DNA of 64,000 bases from Arion vulgaris. Taxonomy: Eukaryota; Mollusca; Gastropoda; Stylommatophora; Arionidae. This document shows positions 38,701-53,700 of this stretch, in pieces. Below the pieces are notes generated by a model that saw only the letters and a list, made by a program, of their open reading frames with translations, did not search any database and was not told where the DNA came from. The translations under genes and the position numbers were made by a program. How positions within the stretch are numbered: position 1 is the stretch's first letter; each line of letters opens with the position of its first letter. The stretch is taken from assembly GCA_020796225.1 (NCBI GenBank), contig CM036761.1:39058428-39122427 (forward strand), given 5' to 3'.

Positions 38701-41700
38701 ATAATTCTTTAACACACCCCACACCCACCAATCTACATTCACTGTTTTTATTTTTACCTACAGTCCTGAATAACACTAACAAAAATTAACTCCCTTGACT
38801 ATGATACATGTTCTCTCTTTAACCAAATTTCTTGCATGCTGCTGTACTCTGTTGGATGCTGCCCTCTATTACACAGACTCTCATTAGGCAACATTAGCGA
38901 AGGCTCACCTGTAGCATCGCGGCGTGCCCTCAAAGTTCAACAAGTGTAAGTAAATCTGGCCTCACTGATGCATGAATGAATATTTGTACTTATTTAACAT
39001 ATTTGAGTTTGTTTTGTTTTTTTGGTATCTCAGAGGAAGTATCAATTTTGACTCTTATTCCCTGTGCTAGACAGTGAAGTATGCACTTTGGATTCCATAC
39101 CAGTGTTATCTTAGAGACTCTTTCTCATGTAGTTTGTTTCCAGAGCTTTATTTTTCAATTCAAAAGAGCTAGTCGACTTACTATGAATTGTGGGTAGTGT
39201 CATGAGCTGGTCAGGTGTCTAGTCCAAAAGGAACTTTGCCATGAATTTCTTTCAACTTCAAGAACACGATGAAGATGTAAAGGTTGATTTCCTCCTAGCA
39301 GTATCACATAAACAACCTTCAGCAGGCCTCATCCTGATGGAGATTATGCTGATCCTTGAATATTAGCCACACAAGTCACCAGAGTGGTTACCGGGGCCCA
39401 AATTTATGGTGTAAATAATAGAACCACTGTTACCTGCCATGCATGTCGTAAGAGGCGACTAAGAAGGTTTGGCTGAAATTGGATGCCTGTGTCCTAGATG
39501 TGTTGAAGTCTATGCATTAAGGGACCTACCAAACCAATGTGCAAGGTATACAAGTTCTTGCCAAAGATCAAAAATATCACAAAGAGTGATTAAAATTGGT
39601 CAAAGAACGAACGCAAAGAAGAAGAAGAAGGAGAGCCACACAAGTTTGTTTCCAGGACACCATCAAAGAAGTGTTTTTCCTAACCCTGGTACAACATTTT
39701 AAACGTACAATCAGGACAACAAATTTAAGTCTGTACATATTCTATACCAAAAACACAACACAATTCATTGTGATAACGTCTGGACGGAACAACTAAGCAA
39801 CAGTAGATAAATGTAAATATTTCTTAAATATTTCTAATGATTAGTACTTCTTCTTTTCTTTAATCCTGTTTTGCCTCACAGTATCAAGGTAAGAAGAGAT
39901 TTCTAGAACAGGCTTCTGTGTGCGCTTCATAAACAGTGTTTTTCATCGTTTCTGTTATATCTGAGGTCCAGCTTTTGCTTTCTATCCACTGTATCAGCGT
40001 AGCATTGCTCTTTGAGGCGCACTGTCTGTTGGTAATCTGCTTATGTGGCTGAACCATTTAATTTGTTGTTCCTTGATGAAGTTCATTCTTGCTGATGTAC
40101 ATACTTTTTTCCTAATGTCTTCATTTCTTAACCAGTCTTTATTTATATGTAGTAGGCCCACTGTGTACTGGAAAAATAGAACCTAACTTGCATGCATCAT
40201 TCCTGGTGACATTGGGAATCTTTTAAGCATGTCAGTATTTCCCTTACTTTTCAGTTTCACCAGTCAACTGTCTATCACAGCTCTTACCACTTTGTTCCCC
40301 TCTTCTTCCCTTGTTCTCAATCTTTCCAACTAATACTATATTAGATAGTTAATTCTTCCCCAATATCTTGTATCGTTATATGTTACATAGGGCCTACAAG
40401 TAATTGCTGCATATTGCTCTATCATGGGCAATACACTCAATCTCTTCCATGGAATTGAGATAAATATTTCTTGCCTATCTCAGCAAAGTTCTTTTCAGGG
40501 TCTCCCAAGGGCGTCCTCTTTATCTTGAAGCTTATGCATCCCACATCAATGCATACTTTGATATTCTTTGATCATTTCTTCCCAAGGTATGTCCAACATA
40601 TCTCCATCTTCTCCCTCTTAGAACAGTTGTTACTAGTAGTTGACCAGACATTTCTCTGATTTCATTACTTCTCCTGAATTCGTCTCATTTTGTATTCATT
40701 ATATGTCTAAAATTTGTCTTAATATGGGATCTATTAATTATTCAATTTCTCTGCAATACAGTTCTGTTGAATCATTCTTTCATATTAAATTCAAATATAT
40801 ATTACATTATGCTATTAGTATTTGGTACTGACAGCATAATTTGATATTATGCCGTCAGGGCCAAACTTGGACATTGACTTCAAACAGCAGAAAAAAACTA
40901 CCCAAGGTTGAGAGGAAGAGTCTATGCAGAATGCGGAAGTATCAAGAAAAAACCAATTTAAGAATGTAGAACTCACGAAAAAGCGGGTACAATCTCAATA
41001 CCGAACTTCATCCAAAAAAATCCCAATTAAATGTGTCAGTACATAACAAGGTTACCAACAGACAGTGTGCCTTGAAGGGCAATGCTATTCAGACACAGTG
41101 TATACATAGGAAATGGCCATCCATGTAAAGAGTGGATTGCAGAAATAACAGAGGCAGTAAAAAACTCCATGTACAAAAAGCACACACAAGCTCGTTCTAG
41201 AAACCTTATCCTGATGCTGTGAAGCTACCCATGATTAGAGAAAAAGAAAGCAAGATATTCAGTCCAAAATATAAATATACATATGGCATCACCATTACAT
41301 TATCCAGATATGTTGATTCCTCCCCGCCAATAATGGCTGACACATTCCGTTTCTGGGGACGTTTTGAAATACTACTTAGTCTTTCTCGCTCGGCACCTCT
41401 TTTACTAAAACACTCAGCTCTTTGTATATCTCTAACATTCCTTCACTTTAGCTGTGTAACTGAAATGATCTGGATTATTAACTCACTAACAGTTTCCCCC
41501 ACTATCACATTCTCAGGTCCACTTAGTGACTTTATGTTAAATTCTCTTGTGGTTATCTCGTTGAACAAGTCAATGTTCCACAGATATTAATATGCAGTTT
41601 TCTTGTGACTATATTGTTTACTATCTCACACTCAAAACATATTTCTTTGTTAGGAAAAACTTTATACAAATATTGATTTCCTTAAATCTTTGACACATAA

Positions 41701-44700
41701 GACCAGATGCTATCATAATTGAGTTCCACTAGGAAACTAATCATTTCTGGACTATAATATTTTACCAAAAGTGGCCAAGCATTCAGTATACATGTTACCA
41801 TTTTTTAACATTCATTCCAGTTTTAAATATTAAACTAAGACAGGTGACTCGCTAACCTGCATGCTAATATGATATGTGGGCTGAGTATGTGCAGTGAAAA
41901 ATATGTTATTCAGGACCATGCATGTCCACAGCTATAGGCAAGCAATAATTTACTTTCTATTGAGTTACAGAGATTTGTATATATTAAAGATTTAAATTGC
42001 ATGATGACTGAATCAAAGAAAAAAATTGTGATAAACTATGGATACATGCTAAGGTTAATATTAATATTCTAAAATGTGTGCAGAGCACTTTATATGTTGT
42101 TCAAGTTTCCATGTCAGAAATTATTATAAACATGATTTTTCGCAGGTAACTGGATGCTATTTTTCTTTTCTCGTCAGTAGAAAGGCAAGTCTAAGTGGCA
42201 GTCCCAGCACTTCACCTATGTCCAGTCCGAAACTTCCTAGAGCGGGACGGTCAACACCTCACAGTCCCTCAGCGACGCCTCCTGGTTCACCATCAACTCA
42301 GACAACACCCTGGAAGTCTAGACTGCACACAATCAAGAACAGTTTCTGGGCTCCCTAGATTCCACCGGCGGAAAATGCAAGGTGAGGAGAGAGGAAGAGA
42401 GGGATGGAAGGACCGGGATGAAGAAGGAGCAACAGCTTCTAGAGGTATTAACATCAGTGGTGAAGGTGATAACCATACCACTCTAAGTGAACATATCACA
42501 AATTTGCTTTATCCAAGCAATGGAAATAGTTGTAGTCATTTGTTTTCCAATGATCATAACCATTGTCCTAATCAGTGCATTCATTCTAATCAAGCAGCTT
42601 GTGCCAGTTATTTTAGCAGTAATACTGGTAACAGTAATAGTTGCAGCAGTGACCAACCCTATGGTTCTCCAGATTGCAAAGATGCAATAGGGGCAAAGAA
42701 TGGGTTTGGTACTACATTAAAACCAGGCACTCAGGGAGGAAACTCTAGGCAAGATAACAGTCGAGAGATCTTCAGTACAGTTTCCAGAACTAATACAAAT
42801 GGCAAAGACTACTTATCACCACCAGCATCACCCAATCTCAACCGACGAACAATTCAGTCATCTCTCAGGGATAGAGAGAGCGCTACACCTGCAACATCAT
42901 CAGCTTTTTCATATTACAACACTACTACTTCTTCACCATTGTCAAGGTTGTCACCACACACAGCTGCTACATCAACATCTACTTCCCATCGTGGAAATGA
43001 CTCTACTTCTGCACCAACTACATCTGCAACAGCTTTAAGAGACAGGGACTTCATTGGCATCAGGACAAACAACTCTGGTGTGAACACATGCAGCAATAAC
43101 ATCCAAAATATCAACACAGCAGCAGTGAGAGAGAGAGAATACCTCTCTATGAGAAACAGTATTCTAGGCTCTCCCAGATTTCACAGACGGAACATGCCAG
43201 GTGAGCGCAGGTGGTCTTGCATGCAAGCCTGCAGATATCTCCTAACCTACAGGGCATAAAATACATGCATGGAGATGACAAGCAATTTCTAGTTATAAAA
43301 TTTATGGGGTTTTATGGGTTGTTTTTTCTCAAGTATAAGATTTTATCAATTGCTCGAGTTACATTGCAAACTGTTCTATGAGGAATAAAAGTCATATTAG
43401 AATAATTGGAAACTTGTAAAAATTTTTGTAGAAAAAAAAGGAAGGTTATCAAAAATGTCTGTTGAAATAAAGATTTAACATTGAGGTTATTGCATTTTCT
43501 AACTTTTTAAAACTACCTGCTAAGAATAGTTGTATTTTTCAATCAAACAATTAACACATTAACTTCCTCATTGAAAACATGTTGTGAACAGGTTAATTTT
43601 TATTCTCTTTTTTCACGCTGCAGGTATATGTAGAAATTAAACTATAATTTTCTTATTTTTAACCACATTTAAGGACCAACATACAATTTTGTTGATAAAT
43701 TAATGAAATTTTATTCAGTATATATATATATGGAACTGCAGTAAAACTATTATGAAATTTTATTACAGGCTAACAGAATATCAACAAAAAAATTGAGAAC
43801 TGATAGTCATCAGAATGTGTTAATGTAAATTTAAAACTTACTTGACAATGAAACAAGTCATAGTGCATACTGAGACAAATGGCCAAGCAGTACAGATAAA
43901 TGGGCTCAGACTGTGACACTGGGTAGTTAAAGTGCTAAATTGCTAACAACTTTTATTTCTAATACATTTTATTGGAAAGATAAGTAGATCACGAAGCCGA
44001 TAACATCTTTTGAAGATTCTTTTAGTACCATTCTGTGTCTTGTAAAAGAGGTAGGAAACAAATTAGTTAAAATGAGATAGCAAGTAAATTACCAAGTTGA
44101 AACTGTTTTTAGTAGACAAATAAGATTACATATCAGTTCTCTTGTTATTCATTTATTGGTGTTTAGTCCTGCCATTACTTCTGAACTGTGAAGATTATTT
44201 TTAAAGTAATATTAAATAAGCACAGTGCCAGGAGTAAGCATAACGTAATGGTTAGTATACTAAAGATTCATGCATTCAAATCTTAAAAGTATAGTCAACA
44301 TTCCAGTCACCTCACAAAAAAAGGTGCCAGACTCTGTGAGTTAGGATGAAATTCTGAATTATCATTGAAGCTACTGTGTAAGTTGTCGACTGTTGGTAAT
44401 TTCAGTAAGCTTAAAGGGACTGAGCATCTATTACCCTCCCCATTTAATGCACTGATGTGAAATCTTTTGAGCTTTTCAGCACACTCAAAACACACAGGCT
44501 TGTTTCACTCCTTTTTATGTATTTGACTTTACGTTGATAACTCGTTGCATATCATATATATATATACTCCATTTAAACTAATTTCTTGAAAGCATTCACT
44601 TGGCTTTTTAATTCTTACTTCATCAGAACATTTACTACGGTTTATGAAGCACAAATTATACTATTATTTTTAAGTATAATACTCTTTTCATAAATACTGC

Positions 44701-47700
44701 ATTGTCAGGGATTTTTTAAATTCATGTCTGAATTCTTTCCGGTCTGAATGCTTTCAAATGAAAATAGAGATTGAAAAAAATTAAACGAAACTAATTTGCA
44801 AAATATTATAAATAGGTGAGGCAGAGATCTAGTTATTTTTAGATGGACATTATTTTTTTTAAATTGCTAACATATTGAGCTTATTAGTCTTGTCTGGAAA
44901 ATAATAAAATTCCTGCCATGGGATAGTGAATACCCCTTGGGAGTTTAGGTAATTTTATTAATCTTGTTGCCAACATTTCTGCTATTCAGTCTTTTCTCGT
45001 CTTGGCTCATACATATAATCCACGTATTCAACTTCTGTCCACTCAAAGTTTTTCCATATTCTCTTCTTTTTCTTCTTCTTTTGTTGTCACACTGTTACCA
45101 GGTTGTTGCCCTGTGTCATGGTTTTCTATTTTGTATTTCGCTGCTCTAGTGGCTTGGATGATTTTTGCTTATTTATAGGATTCTGATGTACCCCCTATCC
45201 AGCTTTTTGTTGTCTTTCTCTCGCCTTCTTTCCTGATGACACCACCTTTTTGTTTAGAAAAGATAGTAAAGGTGTAGCGCTGCACTAAACTGCATTGATG
45301 CTGACACACCATCTGTTTGTTCATGAGTATTTATAGTATTAAAGTATTTATAGCTCTTTATATAAGTTTGGTGGCCACTGTTGCATACTCATTTATGCAC
45401 CCTATTTCCAGATCATCTGTATGCATTGCCACTTTTACTCCATGTGAGAGTTCAAAAACTATGCTGTTGATGTAAACTAAAAAAGTTTAGAGGACAGAAC
45501 CCCTCATTGAGAGATGTCATGATGCAACAAAATTGTCAATTTCTACTCAGTCATCACAAAACTGTTAAAAGAGATATTAGACAGGAAATGATTTTAAGTA
45601 AAAGATTTGAGGAATTTAGGAGTGAGGGGTTGAATGGAGAGGGTTATCCTTTGTTAAAATGCATGAGAAATGTAAGGGAAGGAGCATGTAAACTAGAAAA
45701 TGCATGACTAACTCATAATAAAAACAATGGCCCCAATAGAAAGTATTTTGTCAAACATATCATGTTTTTTTATTGAATAGAAATGTAGTCATAATTTAAA
45801 AATTTTTTAATCACTATGCAGGTGTTGGTATTAGGCCAGATAGCGTAATATTAGAAGTATCAAGACTTAATAGATGACCATAGAGTATTGCAACTGTTTA
45901 AAATTAGATTATTTATTCAATTTATAATGCAACAATTAATTTTGGCTACATTTTACTCCTGTTTTAGTTTATCTGCCGGAGCTGATCGAGATGGATAATC
46001 TGACAGGTGTGCTGCAGCACATTTTATTAGTACTGGCATGATTTGAATGTGCATTGTTTACTGCTCTAACACATTAACCAAATTAATGGGGGCAAACAAT
46101 ATGAAGTAACTATAACATAAGTATTATAGGATTTGTCTCTATACAATTCTAAAAATAAAAGGGGAAATAGGAAGAAACAATATTTAATTAATGATAAAGT
46201 AATTTTCTTGAATTTGTTTAGTTTATTTATAGATCCTAAACATAAATTTCATTAACAACATAAGTTTGTTTCTTTTACTACATAATCTTTACTATCTTAC
46301 AATGGGTAATTCATATTTTTATATTTTTTAGCATCAAAAATAAGTCTGAGTTTTAGACTTTAATTGAACATAATTATAAAGGAAAACACATTTAATGCTG
46401 AAACTGTTTGCAAGGATGTGTTCAATTTGTTGCTGTTTGCTGTAAAAATTCTGTATTTTTGAAATATGACAGATCAGTCTGATTTTGTGTGTTTTCTGAT
46501 ACTCACCACTCTGACAGGCATGGATGTGACTTGAATATTTACATACTTTTTTGGGTTTGATGGTTTATGCTCACAGTTCAGCATGCAATGCTTCTCTGGA
46601 ACAAAACAAATCTTCCTATATGAGTGCTGATCAATAAGTTCTGGAACTTATTTTTTTTCTGATAAACTATGCAATGAAAATCGTTGCATATCCTTTACAG
46701 GACATAGCCATTAACAACTATAAACGAGTTGTCAATTTTCAAGGCACCACTAATATGTTCAGTAGATTGCTATTGCTTTCTGAATGGTGAGGTGTATGTT
46801 TACCTTTTGTAAAAATCCAAGAGAACTTCTTCTGTGATCAACTTTTGCTATGCGACTACTCCGGTATGTGTCATAAACAGGGTGGTGCGCTTGAGGTCTT
46901 CACCGATTCCCCATAGTTTGTTTTGTAGTGTTGTTTCTGTTGGCCAGATCTCCAATCTCTCACTGCTCAGACTAGGGCAGTCTTGCAGGATGTGCTCTGG
47001 GAACTGCTTTGGTGCTCCACAGGTGCAGGCTGCCGAGTCCCTGAGACCCATTCTGTGGAGATGTGCTCTGAGACTGCAGTGTCCCGTTCTAAGTCTGAAG
47101 ACTGTGGTCTGTGCTTCTCTTTTTAGTGTATTTATACTGTCGTGCTCTGGGTTGTATCCTCCATTTGTTTTTCTCCAGATCATTTTCCTGGATTGTTTCA
47201 GGAGAGTCTTTGCTTCTGTAAAACCCAAGAGAACTAATTTGCTTACAAAGTTGCCCGCAGTGGAGTTTGAACCAGGTATGCTTAGGTTGGGATTGAGCTC
47301 ACTACCACTTAAGCTACAGACGCTCACGATAAACTATAGTATGTATTAAAATGGCATTCACACAGTGTATGTGACAACTATTTCTCTAAGCACTTGACAA
47401 ACCAGAAACCGATATCTCCGTGCATGTGCAGGTTGGAAGCATATGACTGGCTATGACCTCTCAGTGCCAATGAGTTTTAAAATGGATGTAAATATTCAGC
47501 AACTGTGGCAATAAATTCTGCTCTTGTCTGGGTAAAAACTGGTTCTGAAGCTTTCGAAATGCTGCAGTCATGTTTTAAAGAGTCCTGCCTAAGTTGATCA
47601 AAGACATTTGAGTGGTATTTCCCGTTTTCACAGTAGCTGCAGATCATTTTAAGATGATCTGCATCTAGACAGACCATCCACCTTCCACACTGACCAGAAC

Positions 47701-50700
47701 ATGTCATGTGTGCAAGAAACCATACTCGCTGATCAATGTCTGACTATCAGAGAGATTGAAGGAGATGTTGATGATAATTTATTTTGGTATTTTCCAGAAA
47801 ATCATTACTGAAGATTTACAAATGAGCCTGATGACCACAAAATTCGTGACTCGTTTCTTGGCAGGGGAGCAAAAGAATGTTCGTTTGTCAATTTGCAATG
47901 ACCTTCTTGAGAGAGTCAAAAAACGGTTTCAACGTTTTGTCTCAACTATCACTGGTGATGAAAGCTGGGTGTACTGATATGACCTAGAAACAATACAAAT
48001 GTCCCAGTGGCAAACAGCACCATCCCCTTGATCAAAGAGCATCATCCACTCGACCAAGGAAGGCATGACATATCAAGTCCATTGTCAAGACCATGTTGAT
48101 TGTATGCTTTGACATTGATGAGCTGGCTGTCCTTAGAGGTCAGAATGCATTGTTGAATTCTTCAAAACAGCCTTACAACGCTCCTGTGATTGCATGAGCA
48201 GACATCACTCCAAGAAGTGGGGCAGAGACAGTTGGATTCTGCATCCTTACAATGCCCCTGCTCACAGGTCTTTTATCACAAATGATTTTTGGAAAAACAC
48301 AACATTCCATTGCTTTTGCATCCTCCATTTTCTCCTGATCTTGCTCCATGTGACTTCTTCTTATTCCCACAATTTATGAAAGTACTGAAAGGTTGTAGAT
48401 TCAGTGACATTCAAGATATTAAATCCAAAGTGACGAGACAAAGGAGGGCTATTATAGAAAGTGCCTACCAGAGGTACTATTGTCCTTTACAAGAAATTTA
48501 GAATAAGTGTATAGAATCACAAGAGCACTACTTTAAAGGAGATAAAACCAACTGTTAAATCAACAAACTTACTTGCACAAAAATCAGTCCCGAAACTTAT
48601 TAGTTAGTCCTCATACAATGTTATATAATAAATACTTGCTGTTTTTTCTCTCTCTCTCTCTCTCTGAAACCCTTCAGTTCTAAGGAGGTAAAGGTCCTCA
48701 TCCAAGGCCTTGCAAGCTCTTAAATCGCTGGTTGTGGTTTTTTTGTAGCCATGTGTTTTTACAGGGTGGGGTAGCTAATTCCACCTCTAATCTCCACATT
48801 CGCTGCTTGCGGCATATGGTAGGTAACTGTGGTTCTATTCTTTAACCCAAATTCGGACCCCAGTAACCACATGGGCATCACATATGTGTTGTATCAAATT
48901 TAATACTATCATATTTTGATTTATATTTCTGGATAAATCTAGAAAAACTTGGTTTTCAGTGTTGTTAATAATCATATAGAGCCTTGTATGTTCCCAAATT
49001 CACTCTGAGATGTCAGTTTTCAAAGAAAGTAGTTGTCCATCTCTGTCTTTCTCTTTTACCCTGAGCTTTCTCATCTAATATGGTCTTTAGCAATGTGTCA
49101 TGCCTTTTAGTGTACCCAAAATACTGTATTTGTCTTTTACTTCTTTTAGTAGTTTTCTCATTGAATATAAGAAAGAACATATACGTACATATAGTATCTT
49201 CTAGTCTAAGCTTTTTCTCCTTCTATGTGAACAGTTTTTCATGCTCAGATATTTAAACATAAAGATGAGTCACCTCAACGTATCCAATTGTCAGCAAGAA
49301 GTCCTCGTAGATATCCCACAATTTCTCCTTCAGTTTAGTCTCCTAAGGTCAGGTTTGTAACCTGAAGACAGTGAAAACAAAGTATGTTTGCAAGATGTGT
49401 TTCAAAGTTTTGGAACCATTTTTGCATGAAACTGGTCAACTTGAGCAATTTTAATTCTGTAGAGATGGACTTGTACTGCGCAATGTCCTATGCAAAAACC
49501 TAAAACTGATAGTCTTTTTTTGTTGTGTTCTTTCTAACTTTAGGATTAGGTCTTGTGGACCCTTGCACATTTGTATTTCCTTGTGATAAGTGCTTCTCTT
49601 CTTGATATTCTGTGGTGCAATTGTTCCTTTTTTGGTACCTGTTCTGTAGACAACCAGCTGCCTATTTCCCACAAGATCACAGTGTAATGAAATCTATTGA
49701 AGTGATACTGTTGTTGAAACAATCTTTATTTGTTATATATTCTGTAAACAATCCACAATATTTTTTCTGATGTTTTAGAAAAGTTTAAAGTTTGTTTTAT
49801 AAAATTTTTTGATATCCATGTGATTGATTTTTACTGAATCGAATTATACAAAAGTAGATATAGTAAACATATTGACTTACTATTTCTGAAAGTTTTTTCA
49901 AAAGGAACATTGTCTTTTATTGTTTAAATGTATAATTAAATGTGTTGCTTTATCTTACGTTAATTGTTTATTGTCCATTTCTGATTTTTTTTGCCATTGT
50001 TAGTTCAAAAAATGTCTTGAATAACTAATTGTATTGTAACAGCAATAATTAATTTCCTTTTACTTGCTGAGAACATTAGATACTCTAATGTTTAGTAAGC
50101 ATATGACATATTCAAGGTATACCTCTACTATAATCTTTCTTCGGTTCTTTCCATGTACAATTTTGACTGTATTATTTCTGTCTCATATTCTATTCTATGC
50201 TTGTTTTATTATTATCTTATATGTCATCTATTGGTGAAGTTTTGAAAGCAACAACTACTTGTTTATGCAAGACTTTTAAGTTGGGATGGAGTAGTTGTTT
50301 GTGTAATTTATATGTAGGCTTGTGATCCCAGTATCAAATTCACCAATTAGAATGGAATTTTTCCAACACAATGTTTTTCCAACTCAGTCAACCCAGCTTC
50401 AACTGAAAGCTAGAGAAACATTAGAGTCACATCAGTCATTGTGCACCCCTGGTCAACGAAAAACAAGGGTCTAACACTCTATTTCCCAATTTATCTTGAT
50501 ATAGAAAAAGGATTTTTACTTAAACTTTTATCCTAGGCTTTGACTTTCTAAATGTTAACCATCTGTGTTTTTTTCCCACACATGATGATAATGTTACTTT
50601 AGACAAGTGAAATTTGGAAAGTGCTGTATCCCTCCTAGGTCCGGGGTTCATGCCAGATTGGTTAACATCAATGTCTTATTTCTAGATGGCAAAAAATTGA

Positions 50701-53700
50701 GCATTTAAATAAATTTGTTAGATCCAATCATATGAAAATAGATACTGTCTTGAAGACATGAAAATACTACTTCTTGCAAATGGTATTGAAGGGATTTGAA
50801 TACTGTTTGTACCATGAGGTTTTAAGAACAGTATTCAGAACATTAAGTGTGCTGTTTCTATCACACGTTAGCTGTAATAGATTGCAAACTTTTTATATAT
50901 TCTTCTACTATGTTAAATTCTGTTCTATGTCCATCTCTTAACGTTTTCTTTCCAATTATAGTTTTGTTTTCTTTTTAGTTTCAACATTTCTACGGTTGTC
51001 AACAGTATAATATTTTTCTGTATCCTAAATATTTTAGCTGGATTTTTTTTCTTTTTGAATATTCATCTTTTTTTAATAAATTTTCCATTGTTTTGTTATT
51101 TGTTTGTTTGTTTTTGTTACCATGAAATATGCATCATTTTTGTGTACAACTCTAGACCTCTAATATATTTGTTCAGTGTCCATATCTCTGTGGCATTGGT
51201 TGTTGGTTATTTAGTTGACTGATCTCATAGTACTTTTTGCAGACCTGTAAATGCTTAGTTGTCTCCAGTTTGCATCCCAATTCCCTAAATAACAGTAAAA
51301 GTGAAACATGTAAAAACAAAGAAATGTAGTTTTACAAAGTATGAAAACAAGGTACAGTAACGTTTAGATTAAAAGGATTTTTTTCAAGCAAACATACAAA
51401 GCAAATGACGAAATTAAGACTGTTCCTAAGACACATCACAGATACAGTCAGACAATAAATCCTTAACTGTCCTAAAATGAATATGTGTAACTCAAAACAA
51501 AATAAATATTTAAAAACTAGAAGTAAAAAAAAGGATAACACAATGAAAATCACATATATACCTAAAATATTTACATTTTATATATATTCATATAATATGG
51601 AGCATGAGAAGAGACAATATCAAGAAGCATTGGAGTGTAGTATGTTGAGTCCAAGAGATTGCAAGGTCCCATAAAACGATATCAAACAATTTTCTAGAAC
51701 AAATCGACTTCAGTAATCTGAGGAACAAGATCTGATGGCTGTGATCTGGATATCGCGAGCTGCCAAATGGTCAGTTCCATTAAAATAAGGGGTTACAGGG
51801 GGGTCACAGACAACCACACTGGACAGTGTCAAAATGACCCAGGACATTTGATTTAAGGCACCTGTTTACCATTATATCCTTAAAATTCTTGTCCCATCTG
51901 TAAGCCACCAAAGGATAAGTTTTGAAAACTGAACGTAATACAGGTTCAGATTTGAGAACAGAAGGATGGCGGAATAAAAGAATTGTCGCTATTGAACTAT
52001 ATGGCTGGAAAGTCAAGATAAGGTTAACTTTGTCCCATAATGAAGTTCTATGTTGGTTGGTGAGAGCATCCTGGTGAGATATTTGTTGAACCCAAAGCAT
52101 AGCAGATGCAAGCACAGTCTCTGGGTATAGATGGCTGCGGAAGACATTAAGTATCTTCTTCTTTTGATCGTTCTAAAGCCATTTTTATCACTCTATTGTG
52201 ATATATAAACAGCCAAACATCAGAACGTTATGTATGTGCACCAGCCTTCAGTACCTATTGGAGCACAGTTGCTTATCCTTGGGTGGGGTGTTCAATTTCA
52301 GCCAGCGTTTGTGTGCGGTACGCTTTCCGCTAGCCTTTGGCTGTTCCCAGCCAAAAACACACAAGGCAGCAGGGTGCCCTTTTCTTTTAGGGCAGCGACC
52401 CTTAGACGGCCTGCCCTCCCAGCTTATGAGCGCCATCTGCCCAGCAAAACCGATCATTTTAATGAACACCTTGGTTTGCCGCCCGTTCAGGTTTGCCGCC
52501 CATTCAGGTTTGTTTACGGTTTGCTCCACTAGCCTTTGATTGTCCCCAATCAAACTACAAGGCAGCAGTAATTAAGTATCTCATGAGCCCTATCAAGAAA
52601 ATAATCATCCTCACCACACAGGCAATGAAGGTGCAAGAGTTGGGAGACTGGCAAAGATTCAGGACAAACCTGGGGATGGGAAGAAGTGTAGAGGAGAAAA
52701 CTATGCCCTTTAGTAGACTTATAATACACTGATGTTGTGATGTTGGACTGGTTTAGGATGACAGTGTTATGCAGAAAGTTAACACAATAAGTGGAGATGT
52801 GAGTATATAATCAACAGTTGCTTGTCTATTCACCATGCAGTAGTTAAGCAACTGCAATATGCTCTTAGCATCTACCTTCAGCTTCCCAACTATATGTGTT
52901 TTTGATGCAAGTTGTGTATGTATATATAAATTTTGTTATTTCTTTCAGTTGTCTCTTTGTTATATGTTTAAATGTTAATGTTTTTCTCAAACTGTTTTAT
53001 GTATGTTAACTGTTTTGTCATTTCTATTCTTAAATACTTGTTTTACATCTTTCATCATCTGTACTCCATAGGTACAAGATATTTTATTTAAACTAATAAA
53101 ACAGTCTGTACATTTAACTGTACTGCTTTTCAAATATTTACAGATTTTAATACTGTACATACTTTGTGCCTTTTCTTGTGAAAAACTGACATAATTTTTT
53201 TACAAATGATGGTAATGCATTTGAAGAAATGTTCTAGAATTTTGTGCTCTTACAGGCCAATTATTTTATAGCAGATTTCATTTACACGGAGTTACAAATT
53301 TGCAAACAAGTGATTGACTTTTGAACTAAATTGTTTGCAATTTTATATTGCTTTTTTCATTTAACGCTTGGTTTTTTGAACCAATCAGAATTTAGAAACT
53401 GGTTCAAATGGACTAAACCAACTCCAGTAGAAATCTACAGGTAATTGCAACACATTTTGAAATTCATTATCTTGTTATTGTCTTAAGACATTTTTTGAGA
53501 AACAAATAGATAGCCAACCTCATCTGTCAATAGATTTCAGCTGAAAAATCACTACAGGTTCATGTGAAGTACTTTGATGTAAATCTTCAATCAAGTGGTT
53601 AACTTGGTGGTTCCATGTTACATACTGAGTGTCAACATGAACAAAAGAAACAATTATAGGCTCATAAATTCAATCACACAGACAAATTGTCTTATTTATA

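Noticed and set aside
42195..43259. 354-residue open frame as an independent gene
   Set aside because: Starts out of frame inside the BRSK exon; its in-frame part is better explained as an optional extension of that exon up to donor 2.
46848..47327. 159-residue minus frame as a host gene
   Set aside because: Most of it lies between the target duplications of a LINE end; the first 34 residues are only host flank in frame by chance.
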